The position numbers and the translations under genes are program-made. The notes beneath the pieces are model-generated. The model was not told the DNA's origin. It did not search any database and was given only the letters and a program-made list of their open reading frames with translations. This document shows, one piece after another, positions 1 to 7,952 of a stretch of 13,951 bases of DNA; positions within the stretch are counted from its first letter, which is position 1; each line of letters begins with the position of its first letter. The stretch comes from an uncultured Collinsella sp. GTDB taxonomy: Bacteria; Actinomycetota; Coriobacteriia; Coriobacteriales; Coriobacteriaceae. The DNA lies in assembly GCA_958447445.1 (NCBI GenBank), contig CAUDAE010000042.1:1-13951 (forward strand), given 5' to 3'.

Positions 1-9
1 GGTCCAAAC

Positions 10-65
10 TAGTCATCGGGGACGTTCTTGTTTGACTAGTCGTTTAAGAACGTCCCCAATGACTA
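10..65. repeat. Inverted repeat with 20-bp arms (REP/MITE-like)
   Basis: The left arm 10-29 and right arm 46-65 are reverse complements over 20 bp with a single mismatch (C17 against A58). The 16-nt loop (30-45) carries its own 8-bp palindrome GACTAGTC at 34-41. The arm core is GGGGACGTTCTT. The element shares the start GGGGACG with the unrelated-looking palindrome at 8371-8434, which suggests a dispersed palindromic family; this is inference. As a terminator it has no T-run, so a repeat is more likely than a simple transcription stop for the unseen upstream gene. Confidence 0.75.
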
Positions 66-266
66 TTCGGATTGCTAATTTGTGCGGGTTGTGGTTTTGT
101 GACCTGCTGAAATTTAAGATACTGTACATCTGTACGCTAACTCATCTTCGTAGTATATTGCTACCCGCAAAACTCAGCACCATTGTGCCGCGAGGCACTA
201 AAGCGCCTACGTACAATGGTTGTCGATAGTACGATTCGATTTAACGACAGGATGGATGGTCCAAGC
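66..266 (+). promoter_or_regulatory. Intergenic leader of the Pip pair, with hairpin 179-220
   Basis: About 200 bp that is more AT-rich than the genes around it. A weak promoter candidate is TTGTGA (97-102), a 15-nt spacer and GATACT (118-123); the spacing is short and I rate it low. ACCATTGT (179-186) pairs perfectly with ACAATGGT (213-220), with AGGC/GCCT inside, giving an imperfect hairpin that buries the in-frame ATG at 216. This argues against that ATG as an efficient start, or for control of it by folding. Confidence 0.35.
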
Positions 267-3041
267 GTGAGTCTCGGCAGCAAACTATCCAATGCAAAGG
301 TGTCCTTTGCGATATTTAAGCGCGACATTAAGCGACTGCTTGTGAACCCCGTCGCCTTGGTGGCTACCCTTGGCGTGTGCGTTATTCCCTCGCTGTATGC
401 CTGGTATAACATCGTGGCAAACTGGGATCCGTATGGAAACACCCAAGGCATCAAGATTGCTATCGCCAACAACGATCGAGGCACCCAAAACGACTTGGTG
501 GGTGAGCTCAACGCTGGCGACAAAGTGGTCGACCAGCTCAAGGAGAATCATCAGTTGGGCTGGACGTTCGTCGACTCGACGGCCGATGCCAAGGAGGGCG
601 TCGAGAGCGGCGAGTACTATGCCGCTATCGTGATTCCCAAGAACTTCTCGGATAACCTGGTTTCGATGCTCGACGGCAACTACCATCAGCCCAAGCTCAC
701 GTACTACGTCAATGAGAAGAAGAGCGCCATTGCGCCCAAGGTTACCGATACCGGTGCAAACACCATCGAGGAGCAGATCAACTCGGAATTTGTCTCTACG
801 GTAGGCAAGACTGTTGCCGGTATCGCCAAGGATGCCGGTGTCGATTTAAAGGACAAGGCAACCCAGACTCAGGACTCGCTGGCAAGTTCGGTGTCCGAGG
901 CGTCCGACACCTTGGGCGAGGTGCGCGATTCGATTGGCGATATGAATGCCGCCATCGATAAGACGAGTGGCGCTATCGCCTCGGCTGATGCGGCACTTGC
1001 CGGCTTGCAAGGCCAGGCACCGTCGCTGACGCAGGCGATCTCCCAGGGCAACGACCTGCTGAGCGAAGCTCGCACCACGGCGGGCAACTCCATCACCTCG
1101 CTCTCCAAGGCGCTCTCGGAAGGCAGCCTTGCGCTCACCAAGACGTCGGCCTCTGCGAACGCTGCCATCGGCAAGCTGACGGGCGCGGTCACATCTACGA
1201 CCACCCGTATCGACAACTCGCTCGAGTCTCTTCAAGCGACGATCGACCACAATAAGGCCGTTATCGGGCACTTGGAGATTCTCGCCAATGACACGTCGAC
1301 AGGTTCCGAGGAAATTGACGCGCGCATTGTATCGACCATCGATTTGCTTCGAGAGCAGAATGAAAAGCTTCAGAGCATCAAGGACGGTCTGTCCGCGCAG
1401 TCGAGCGCCATGGCGAATGACGCAGCGGCTGTTTCGGGTGCCAGTGACGCTATCAATAAAGCAATTCATACCGGTGCGACCAACCTTGGCCAAGCCCAGA
1501 CGGACTTGGGCCAAAACGCGCTGCCGAAGGCCTCGAGCGCGCTCGACTCTTTTGCTGCCGTTTCGGGCGACCTGACCGGTATCGTCTCGGGTATGACACC
1601 TACACTTGCAAATGCGCGCGGCACGTTGGCGCAGCTTAGCGCTACGCTCGGCCAGGCCAAGACCACGCTGTCCCAGACCGATTCCTCGCTTGCCAAGGTC
1701 CAGGACAAGCTTGCAACCGCCGCCAATGACATCGCGGCGCTGCAGACCTCCGAGTCCATGGGCGAGCTGGCCGATCTGATGGGCGTCGATGTCAATGACG
1801 TGGCAGATTTCATGGCGTCTCCGGTTGAGTTGACGTCCAAGTCAATCTATCCGGTCAAGAGCTTTGGCTCGGGCATCGCTCCCTTCTACACCAATCTGGC
1901 GCTTTGGGTGGGCGGCTATGTGCTCATCGCCATTTACAAGCTCGAGGTCGACCGTGAAGGTGTTGGCAGCTTTACGGCGCGCCAAGGCTACTTTGGCCGC
2001 TGGTTGCTCATGGTGATCCTGGGCGCATTGCAGGCCATCATCGTTACGGTGGGTGATCTGGTTATTGGCGTACAGTGCGTCAACCCGTTGCTGTTCGTGC
2101 TGGGCGGCATCGCCATCTCGTTCACCTACGTCAATATCATCTATGCGCTGTCCACCACGTTTAAGCATATCGGCAAGGCTATCGGCGTCATTCTCGTCAT
2201 CGTGCAGATCCCGGGTTCGTCGGGCATGTACCCCATCGAGATGATGCCCGGCTTCTTCCAGTGGCTGCACCCGCTGCTGCCCTTTACCTACGGCATCAAT
2301 CTGCTGCGCGAGACGGTCGGCGGCATGTACTCGTTCAACTACCTGTTCAACCTGTGCATCCTGGGCGTGTTCTTGATCGTGGCGCTCTTTATCGGCCTGC
2401 AGCTGCGCCCGTTGCTGCTCAACCTCAATCTGCTCTTTGATAAGCAGCTTTCCACGACCGGTATGATGATTTGCGAGTCCAACGACCTGCCGCGCCAGCG
2501 CTACTCGCTGCGCACGGCCATGCGTGTCATGCTCGATTCCGATTCGTACCGTCGCGAACTGCTCGATCATGCGGTCGCCTTTGAACATCGCTACCCGTAC
2601 TACATCAAGGGCGGTTTTGCCGCCGTGGTGGGCGTTCAGGTCCTGCTCTTTGTCCTGTCGACGGTTCTCGATATCGACAATAACGGCAAGATCATCCTGC
2701 TTGTTATTTGGATCATTTCGGTTATCGCCATCTGTGGCTGGCTCATCAACATCGAGTACATCCGTGCGAGCCTCAATACCCAGATGCGTATCTCGGCGCT
2801 TTCGGACGAGGACCTTCGCCGCGAGATGCGCGAGCACACGGCTGCCATTCCTGCTGCCCGTCGCATGTTTGGTCTCAACGCCAGCGAGCGGGGCACCAAG
2901 GACAGCGAACAGCCCACGAGCCGTCTGCCGCATATCGGTGCGCATCGTAAGGCTCAAGATGTCGACGACGTTGACAACGTAAGCGGAAACGACGGGGACA
3001 CCACCCCGCTTGGCAAGCACTCTAAAGGAGGTGAGGCATAA
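267..3041 (+). CDS. YhgE/Pip-family membrane protein, long form
   Basis: Large integral membrane protein of the YhgE/Pip family (phage infection protein-like, ABC-2 permease fold), about 924 aa from the GTG at 267. Seen: an N-terminal FKRD motif, a first membrane segment ending in PSLYAWYNI, and the signature WDPYGNT. An extracellular-type domain follows to about residue 170. A long Ala/Ser/Asp-rich helical region fills about 180-510. A C-terminal block of roughly six membrane segments runs from about 526 to 725. A further extension holds two more membrane segments (about 782-803 and 809-830) and an acidic, probably disordered tail. Family members are linked to export or envelope functions and to phage adsorption in Lactococcus; the substrate is unknown. 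The start is uncertain: in-frame alternatives are TTG 183, ATG 216 and ATG 252. I prefer GTG 267 because GGATGG at 250-255 lies upstream at usable spacing and the family normally begins shortly before FKRD. The next gene abuts with no gap. Confidence 0.85.
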   Translation: MSLGSKLSNAKVSFAIFKRDIKRLLVNPVALVATLGVCVIPSLYAWYNIVANWDPYGNTQGIKIAIANNDRGTQNDLVGELNAGDKVVDQLKENHQLGWTFVDSTADAKEGVESGEYYAAIVIPKNFSDNLVSMLDGNYHQPKLTYYVNEKKSAIAPKVTDTGANTIEEQINSEFVSTVGKTVAGIAKDAGVDLKDKATQTQDSLASSVSEASDTLGEVRDSIGDMNAAIDKTSGAIASADAALAGLQGQAPSLTQAISQGNDLLSEARTTAGNSITSLSKALSEGSLALTKTSASANAAIGKLTGAVTSTTTRIDNSLESLQATIDHNKAVIGHLEILANDTSTGSEEIDARIVSTIDLLREQNEKLQSIKDGLSAQSSAMANDAAAVSGASDAINKAIHTGATNLGQAQTDLGQNALPKASSALDSFAAVSGDLTGIVSGMTPTLANARGTLAQLSATLGQAKTTLSQTDSSLAKVQDKLATAANDIAALQTSESMGELADLMGVDVNDVADFMASPVELTSKSIYPVKSFGSGIAPFYTNLALWVGGYVLIAIYKLEVDREGVGSFTARQGYFGRWLLMVILGALQAIIVTVGDLVIGVQCVNPLLFVLGGIAISFTYVNIIYALSTTFKHIGKAIGVILVIVQIPGSSGMYPIEMMPGFFQWLHPLLPFTYGINLLRETVGGMYSFNYLFNLCILGVFLIVALFIGLQLRPLLLNLNLLFDKQLSTTGMMICESNDLPRQRYSLRTAMRVMLDSDSYRRELLDHAVAFEHRYPYYIKGGFAAVVGVQVLLFVLSTVLDIDNNGKIILLVIWIISVIAICGWLINIEYIRASLNTQMRISALSDEDLRREMREHTAAIPAARRMFGLNASERGTKDSEQPTSRLPHIGAHRKAQDVDDVDNVSGNDGDTTPLGKHSKGGEA
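3024..3034 (+). promoter_or_regulatory. Near-ideal Shine-Dalgarno for the second Pip gene
   Basis: AAAGGAGGTGA is complementary over 11 nt to the usual 16S rRNA 3' end. It lies inside the last codons of the upstream gene, 7 nt before ATG 3042. The upstream stop TAA (3039-3041) directly abuts that ATG, so translational coupling is likely. This fixes the start of the downstream gene. Confidence 0.85.
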
Positions 3042-5231
3042 ATGAAAAACATCCTGCACCTGTTTAAGCGCGATGTCCAAAACGTGTCTCGCTCCGTGAT
3101 CGGCTTGGTTGTTGTGATGGGCCTGATCATCGTGCCGTGCCTGTACGCGTGGTTTAACATCGCCGGAAGCTGGGATCCCTACGGCAATACCGGCAACCTT
3201 AAAATTGCAGTGGTCAACACCGACGAGGGCTACGAGAGCGATCTGATTCCCGTCGAGGTCAACGTGGGCGAAAACGTAACCGCCACTCTGCGCGGCAACG
3301 AGAACTTCGACTGGGTCGTTCTCAACGACCGCGATAAGGCGATTGAGGGCGTTAAGTCGGGCGCGTACTACGCTGCCGTCGTTATCCCTAAAACGTTTAG
3401 CGCCGACATGATGACGCTTTTCTCGACCGAGGTGAAGCACGCCGATATCGAGTTCTACGAGAACCAGAAGGCCAACGCCATCGCGCAGATCGTGACCGAG
3501 AAAGGCTCGAGCGCCGTCCAGAGTCAGGTCAACGAGACTTTTACCAAGACCATCACGACCATCGGCCTTAAGACCGTGTCCAGCCTGCTCGACTATATGA
3601 GCACCGACCAGGTGAGCAACTTTATCGCCAATCTGTCCTCTACGCTGGGCGATTCGGTCGAGGACCTGCAGGACGTTCAGGCGAGCGCGAAGTCGCTCGC
3701 GGGCATTTTGAGCTCTACGTCCGATTCACTGACATCGGCGGGCGGCATGCTCAAGCAGACGGGCACCGTCGATGAGTCGACGAAGCAGCTGATGGAGCAT
3801 GCCAAGAGCGGCATCAATGATTCCAAGGAAGCGCTCAAGGCCGCCAGCGATGCCGTTGACGCGGCGATTGACGGAAGCGCGGGCTCGTTCGACAACGTGT
3901 CCGCCGAGCTTGCGAAGGCATTCGATGCCGCGAATCAGCATGTTGACCTTACAGTGTCTCAGCTCAACGAAGCCGCAGCGGCGCTCAATACGCGTGCTGA
4001 CGATATCGATGCGATGGCCGATCGGCTCCGCAACCTTGCCGACCAGGTGAGTGATGACAAGCTCAAAGACGGCCTTAAGTCCGCTGCGACGTCGCTGGGC
4101 AGAATTGCCGTGGAGTACCGCAACAATGCGAAGGACCTGACGGCGACCGCAAAGTCCCTTTCGGACAGCATGGCGGAGGTCAACAACTCGCGCGCCGAGG
4201 TCGACCAGGCCATCGCCGATGCCAAAGCGGGTATCTCGGGTGCCAAGTCCGACTACGATTCTACGTTCTCGGTTAAGGCCAAGGAGCTCAAGAAGACCAT
4301 TTCGGGCGTTCTGGATTCCCTGAACGGTATCTCGGGTGACTTGGATAGCGCCGTGAGCGGTCTGACCGACGCCTCTGGTTCGCTCGCGAAGGGTCTCTCC
4401 AAGGCTGCAAGGCTCGTCAACAAGGCTTCCGATCAGCTGGGCGAGGCGTCGGACAAGATCAGCGCCTTTAAGGACGAGCTTGATAGCGCTCTGATCTCGG
4501 GTGACCTGGCCATGATTAAGACAATGATTGGCAGCGACCCCGAGGGCCTCGCCGTGTCGCTTTCCGGCCCTGTCGCACTCGACCGTAAGCCGGTCTATCC
4601 AATCCGCAACTACGGTTCGGCCATGGCGCCGTTCTACACGATTCTGTCGCTCTGGGTCGGCTCGATCGTACTGGCGGCCATGATGAAGGTCTCGGTTGAC
4701 GATGAGCTTATCAACGAGCTCATCCCCGTGCGCCTGCACGAGATCTACTTGGGTCGCTACCTGTTCTTTGGCGGTCTGGCTTTGCTGCAGGCAACGCTCG
4801 TGTGCGCGGGCGATATTCTGTTCTTTGGTATTCAGTGCGACAACCCACTGCAGTTTGTACTGGCGGGCTGGGTCGCGAGTCTCGTGTTCTCCAATATCGT
4901 CTACACGCTTACGGTATCGTTTGGAGATATCGGCAAGGCCCTCGCCGTCGTGCTGCTGGTCATGCAGGTCGGCGGTTCGGGCGGTACGTTCCCCATCGAG
5001 ATGACCGGCCCCGTGTTCCAGGCGATCTACCCGTTCCTGCCGTTCACCCATGGCATCAACGCCATGCATGCTGCCATGGCCGGCGCCTACCATATGGAGT
5101 ACTGGGTTGAGTTGGGCATTCTGGCGAGCTATCTGATTCCGTCGCTGGCCCTGGGCGTCGTCTTCCGTCGCCCGGTTATCAAAGCCAACGACTGGATCAT
5201 CGAAAAGCTGGAGAGTACTAAATTAATCTAG
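3042..5231 (+). CDS. YhgE/Pip-family membrane protein, short form
   Basis: 729-aa paralogue of the preceding protein. It starts at ATG 3042 behind a strong ribosome binding site. Seen: FKRD near residue 9, a first membrane segment at about 17-39 ending PCLYAWFNI, then WDPYGNT, which matches the neighbour's signature. A periplasmic or extracellular-type domain runs to about residue 170. A long Ala/Ser/Asp-rich, probably coiled-coil region runs to about 500. The C-terminal ABC-2-like membrane block starts near residue 519 (YPIRNYGSAMAPFYT) and runs to the end. It lacks the roughly 200-residue extension of its partner. The tandem, coupled arrangement suggests the two act as a heteromer in the membrane; that is inference. 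No ATPase gene is adjacent, and no regulator is visible in the window. Function and substrate cannot be read from the sequence. A hairpin terminator follows about 100 bp later. Confidence 0.9.
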   Translation: MKNILHLFKRDVQNVSRSVIGLVVVMGLIIVPCLYAWFNIAGSWDPYGNTGNLKIAVVNTDEGYESDLIPVEVNVGENVTATLRGNENFDWVVLNDRDKAIEGVKSGAYYAAVVIPKTFSADMMTLFSTEVKHADIEFYENQKANAIAQIVTEKGSSAVQSQVNETFTKTITTIGLKTVSSLLDYMSTDQVSNFIANLSSTLGDSVEDLQDVQASAKSLAGILSSTSDSLTSAGGMLKQTGTVDESTKQLMEHAKSGINDSKEALKAASDAVDAAIDGSAGSFDNVSAELAKAFDAANQHVDLTVSQLNEAAAALNTRADDIDAMADRLRNLADQVSDDKLKDGLKSAATSLGRIAVEYRNNAKDLTATAKSLSDSMAEVNNSRAEVDQAIADAKAGISGAKSDYDSTFSVKAKELKKTISGVLDSLNGISGDLDSAVSGLTDASGSLAKGLSKAARLVNKASDQLGEASDKISAFKDELDSALISGDLAMIKTMIGSDPEGLAVSLSGPVALDRKPVYPIRNYGSAMAPFYTILSLWVGSIVLAAMMKVSVDDELINELIPVRLHEIYLGRYLFFGGLALLQATLVCAGDILFFGIQCDNPLQFVLAGWVASLVFSNIVYTLTVSFGDIGKALAVVLLVMQVGGSGGTFPIEMTGPVFQAIYPFLPFTHGINAMHAAMAGAYHMEYWVELGILASYLIPSLALGVVFRRPVIKANDWIIEKLESTKLI

Positions 5232-5327
5232 CGCAACAGCGTGGCGTTACCGGAACATCGAGGTGTACTCTGCCGATGCTTTAGCGCAGTGAATTGCGTG
5301 TGCCGCTTGGTTGTTGATACAGTAGCG

Positions 5328-5361
5328 GGGCGTGCCGGGGGTCCGGCGCGCCCTGTTTTTA
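5328..5361 (+). terminator. Intrinsic terminator after the Pip pair
   Basis: GGGCGTGCCGG (5328-5338) pairs with CCGGCGCGCCC (5343-5353) over 11 bp with one G-U pair and a 4-nt loop. The run TGTTTTTA follows. This is a classic Rho-independent terminator shape. The stretch 5232-5327 before it shows no gene. Confidence 0.85.
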
Positions 5362-5362
5362 T

Positions 5363-5391
5363 TTGACCATGAGGCGGCATGCAGCCATACG
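5363..5391 (+). promoter_or_regulatory. Candidate sigma-70-like promoter for the DMT transporter
   Basis: TTGACC (5363-5368), a 17-nt spacer and CATACG (5386-5391) lie just after the upstream terminator and about 40 bp before the start codon. The -35 is good and the -10 weak (3 of 6). Confidence 0.35.
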
Positions 5392-5431
5392 CGTGCGGAC
5401 ACCACGCCCAGATTGAGTGCGAGGATGTTCC

Positions 5432-6415
5432 ATGGCCCAATACGCTGCCAACGAAATCGAAAACTTGCCCGATAGCCCTGTAGCCCGTGAAGACCTGGGC
5501 GCGGGCGGCACCTTCCGCGGCGCCGGCGCACGCTCTTCGCTGTTCTGGAAGGTTCTGCTCCTTTCGGTGGCGGTCATCTGGGGCTACTCCTTTACCACTA
5601 TGAAGGACGCACTCGGCACCATTCCGGTGTTCGCGCTGCTCTATGTACGCTTTCTGCCCGCAGCGTTGGTCATGTTTGCCGTCTTTCACAAGCGCATCAT
5701 TGCACATTTCAACGCTCGCAACCTGATCGTTGGCCTGAGTATGGGCGTGCTCATGTGGGCGGCCTATGCGTTGCAGACGGTCGGTCTGGCACATACTACG
5801 GCGGGCAAGAATGCTTTTTTGACGGGCACGTACTGCATCCTTGTGCCGTTCGCGAGCTATTTTCTGAGCGGCGAAAAACTCACCCGCTATAACCTGGGCG
5901 CGGCACTGCTGTGCTTGGCGGGCATTGGCTTGGTGGCGCTCGATAGCGTTGAATTCAACATCGGTGACGTCATTACGCTGGCGGGTGCGGTCTTTTTCGC
6001 CATCCAGATGGCGGTGACCGCCAAGTACGGTCGCAAAATGGACATCAACGTCATCACGTTTTGGATGTTTGTGGGCAACGGCGTGCTGAGCCTGGCAACG
6101 TCGCTGCTATTCGAGACCCAAGCGCCTCTGTCCGTGTGGACGCCGAGCTTTATCACTGCGATGGCGTTTCTCTCGGTGGGCTGCACATGCGTGGCTCTGC
6201 TCATCCAAAACGTCGGCTTGGCGCATGTCCCGGCTTCGACGGGCTCGCTGCTCCTTTCGATGGAGTCCCCTTCGGGCGTGTTGTTTTCGGTGCTGCTGAT
6301 GGGGGAGGCGCTCACCTCGCGCCTGCTCGCCGGCTTCGTACTTATCTTCCTGTCGATTATCTTGAGCGAGACTCACTTCGATTTTTTGCGCAAAAAGCCG
6401 CGCCCGCAATTGTAA
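5432..6415 (+). CDS. EamA/DMT-superfamily transporter
   Basis: 327-aa polytopic membrane protein with about ten hydrophobic segments in two related halves, the layout of the drug/metabolite transporter (EamA, RhaT/YdcZ-like) family. The first membrane segment carries AVIWGYSFTTMKDAL. The loop TVGLAHTTAGKNAFLTGTY and the end of the second half, with VGLAHVPASTGSLLLSMES, are typical of EamA repeats. A polar N-terminal tail of about 30 residues precedes the first helix. I chose ATG 5432 because GAGGA (5421-5425) lies 6 nt upstream; an in-frame GTG at 5417 would overlap that site. It stands alone between two terminators. The family exports amino acids, nucleotides or drugs; the substrate cannot be assigned. 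Confidence 0.9.
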   Translation: MAQYAANEIENLPDSPVAREDLGAGGTFRGAGARSSLFWKVLLLSVAVIWGYSFTTMKDALGTIPVFALLYVRFLPAALVMFAVFHKRIIAHFNARNLIVGLSMGVLMWAAYALQTVGLAHTTAGKNAFLTGTYCILVPFASYFLSGEKLTRYNLGAALLCLAGIGLVALDSVEFNIGDVITLAGAVFFAIQMAVTAKYGRKMDINVITFWMFVGNGVLSLATSLLFETQAPLSVWTPSFITAMAFLSVGCTCVALLIQNVGLAHVPASTGSLLLSMESPSGVLFSVLLMGEALTSRLLAGFVLIFLSIILSETHFDFLRKKPRPQL

Positions 6416-6427
6416 ACAACTTGTTGC

Positions 6428-6453
6428 GCCGCCCTCCCGGGGCGGCATTTTTT
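6428..6453 (+). terminator. Intrinsic terminator after the DMT gene
   Basis: GCCGCCC (6428-6434) and GGGCGGC (6440-6446) form a perfect 7-bp GC stem with a 5-nt loop. ATTTTTT follows at 6447-6453. It begins 12 nt after the stop codon. Confidence 0.9.
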
Positions 6454-6479
6454 ATGCGTCACCCTTAAAGTAATACCTT

Positions 6480-6501
6480 GCACTTTACGCTATCAAAGTG
6501 C
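6480..6501. promoter_or_regulatory. Operator-like dyad upstream of the M20 hydrolase
   Basis: GCACTTT (6480-6486) and AAAGTGC (6495-6501) are perfect reverse complements around an 8-nt centre, giving a 22-bp dyad about 30 bp before the start codon. No U-run follows, so it looks more like a protein-binding dyad than a terminator. The regulator is unknown. Confidence 0.4.
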
Positions 6502-6531
6502 TTGCTGCAAAAACGTTACTGGGGGGCATCT

Positions 6532-7830
6532 ATGGCACCAGCACTGTCCGATCTTCAACCGCAACCAGCGCCCAAGTCCACCGCGGCAGCGCAAGCCGCT
6601 ATCGGTGACGGTCTTGTTGCCGAGGCTCAAGCTTTTGCAGACAAGCTTGCTGCGTGGCGCCACGACCTGCACCAGACGCCTGAGTTGGGCAATCGCCTTC
6701 CGCAAACCTCTGCGTATATCCAGGCACGTCTGACCGAGATGGACATCCCATTTGCCACGCTCGTCGACGGCTCCTGTGTTGTTGGCCTAATCGGTGCCGG
6801 TGCGGCCGTGGCGGCCCAGGGCAACGGTACGTGCACGGACGATCAGGCCGGCACGGTCATCATGCTGCGCGGTGACATGGATGCCCTTCCCGTCGCGGAA
6901 GAGTCGGGCGAGCCTTTCGCCTCCGTCAACGGCTGCATGCATGCTTGCGGCCACGATATGCATGCGACGGCCCTGCTTGGTGCCGCCCGCTTGCTCAAGG
7001 CTCGCGAGACCGAGCTCGTCGATGCCAATGCCACGGTTAAGCTGCTGTTTCAGCCGGGCGAGGAAACCTTTGAGGGCGCCCGCGCTGCCATTGCCGATGG
7101 CCTTCTGCAGAACCCGCGTCCCCAGGCGGCTTTCGCCATGCACGTTAACAGCCAATCGCCGCTCGGCCTGGTGCTCTATGGGAGCCCGGCGCTTTCGGGC
7201 GTGTACGGTTTCCGCATTACACTGCAGGGCAAGGGCGGCCATGGCTCGAGCCCCGAGATCTGCATCGACCCCATCACGGCCGGCGTCCATGTGCACCTGG
7301 CACTCCAGGAGCTCATCTCCCGCGAGGTGCCGGTGGCCAAGGAGATCGCACTCACCGTGGGTAAGTTTGCCGGCGGACAGGCGGCAAACGTCATTCCCGA
7401 CACCTGCGTGCTCGAAGGAACGCTGCGCGGCTTTGACGTCGAGCTCATGGCGCATCTTAAGACCCGCATCGCCGAGGTCGTCAATGGCGTAGCGGCAACG
7501 TATCGCACGCCGGCGGCCATCGAGACGCTCTCGGATGTTCCGCCGCTCGTACTCGATGACGATATGACCCAGGCATCGCTGGGCTATGTGGGTGCGACAT
7601 TGCCCAAGGCAGCTTTCCTGCCGTTGTTCCACGCCATGGCGAGCGAGGACTTTGCGCTTATCTCGAGCGAGATCCCGAGCGCGTACTTTACCGTGGGCGC
7701 CGCTGTAACCGATACGGATGAGCATTTTGCCCAGCCCCATCCCAAGGCGCGCTTTGACGATGCCGAGCTGCAGCTTGGTGCCGCGGCCTATACCGCCGTC
7801 GCTTTGGGCTATATCGCCGACCACCGGTAG
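6532..7830 (+). CDS. M20-family amidohydrolase (aminoacylase/hippurate hydrolase-like)
   Basis: 432-aa zinc-type amidohydrolase of the M20D group, which cleaves N-acyl amino acids or related amides. Seen in order: RHDLHQTPELG near the N terminus, RGDMDALPV (Asp about 115), the metal-binding HACGHD (Cys139, His141, Asp142), QPGEE (Glu177/178, catalytic and metal ligand), and MHV (His204). The dimerisation-domain motif GKGGHGSSPE, VLEGTLR, ASEDF and a late QPHPKARFD that supplies the last metal-ligand His follow. All expected active-site residues are present, so it should be active. About 20 Pro/Ala-rich residues precede the catalytic domain. ATG 6532 follows a G-rich stretch (6521-6526), a modest ribosome site. 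A TTG at 6478 in frame would run through the dyad at 6480-6501, so I rejected it. It appears to be a single-gene unit. Exact substrate is not readable. Confidence 0.9.
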   Translation: MAPALSDLQPQPAPKSTAAAQAAIGDGLVAEAQAFADKLAAWRHDLHQTPELGNRLPQTSAYIQARLTEMDIPFATLVDGSCVVGLIGAGAAVAAQGNGTCTDDQAGTVIMLRGDMDALPVAEESGEPFASVNGCMHACGHDMHATALLGAARLLKARETELVDANATVKLLFQPGEETFEGARAAIADGLLQNPRPQAAFAMHVNSQSPLGLVLYGSPALSGVYGFRITLQGKGGHGSSPEICIDPITAGVHVHLALQELISREVPVAKEIALTVGKFAGGQAANVIPDTCVLEGTLRGFDVELMAHLKTRIAEVVNGVAATYRTPAAIETLSDVPPLVLDDDMTQASLGYVGATLPKAAFLPLFHAMASEDFALISSEIPSAYFTVGAAVTDTDEHFAQPHPKARFDDAELQLGAAAYTAVALGYIADHR

Positions 7831-7839
7831 CACCCAACC

Positions 7840-7928
7840 TTGCCTTTCAAGCCTGCGGGCATGGCCGTAAGGCCTATGCCCTTGTCTTTCAAGGCAATCT
7901 TGGGCACTACCGGCCCCCGGCGCAGGCT
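7840..7928 (+). promoter_or_regulatory. Structured region: terminator or leader with competing stems
   Basis: A central hairpin pairs GGGCATGGCC (7857-7866) with GGCCTATGCCC (7871-7881; one bulged T) around GTAA, followed by TTGTCTTT; this may terminate the M20 gene. TTGCCTT (7840-7846) can pair with AAGGCAA (7891-7897). AGCCTGCG (7850-7857) can pair with CGCAGGCT (7921-7928). The last two stems cross each other, so they are alternatives or a pseudoknot. Confidence 0.45.
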
Positions 7929-7952
7929 ATTCGTCTGTTTAAAAGGAGCGGT

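Noticed and set aside
1842..3440. 532-codon antisense frame across the two Pip genes
   Set aside because: His/Asp/Arg-rich shadow with no family resemblance, spanning a coupled gene junction on the other strand.
6478..6531. TTG start extending the M20 hydrolase by 18 residues
   Set aside because: The extension covers the dyad at 6480-6501, has no ribosome site, and is not needed for the M20 fold.
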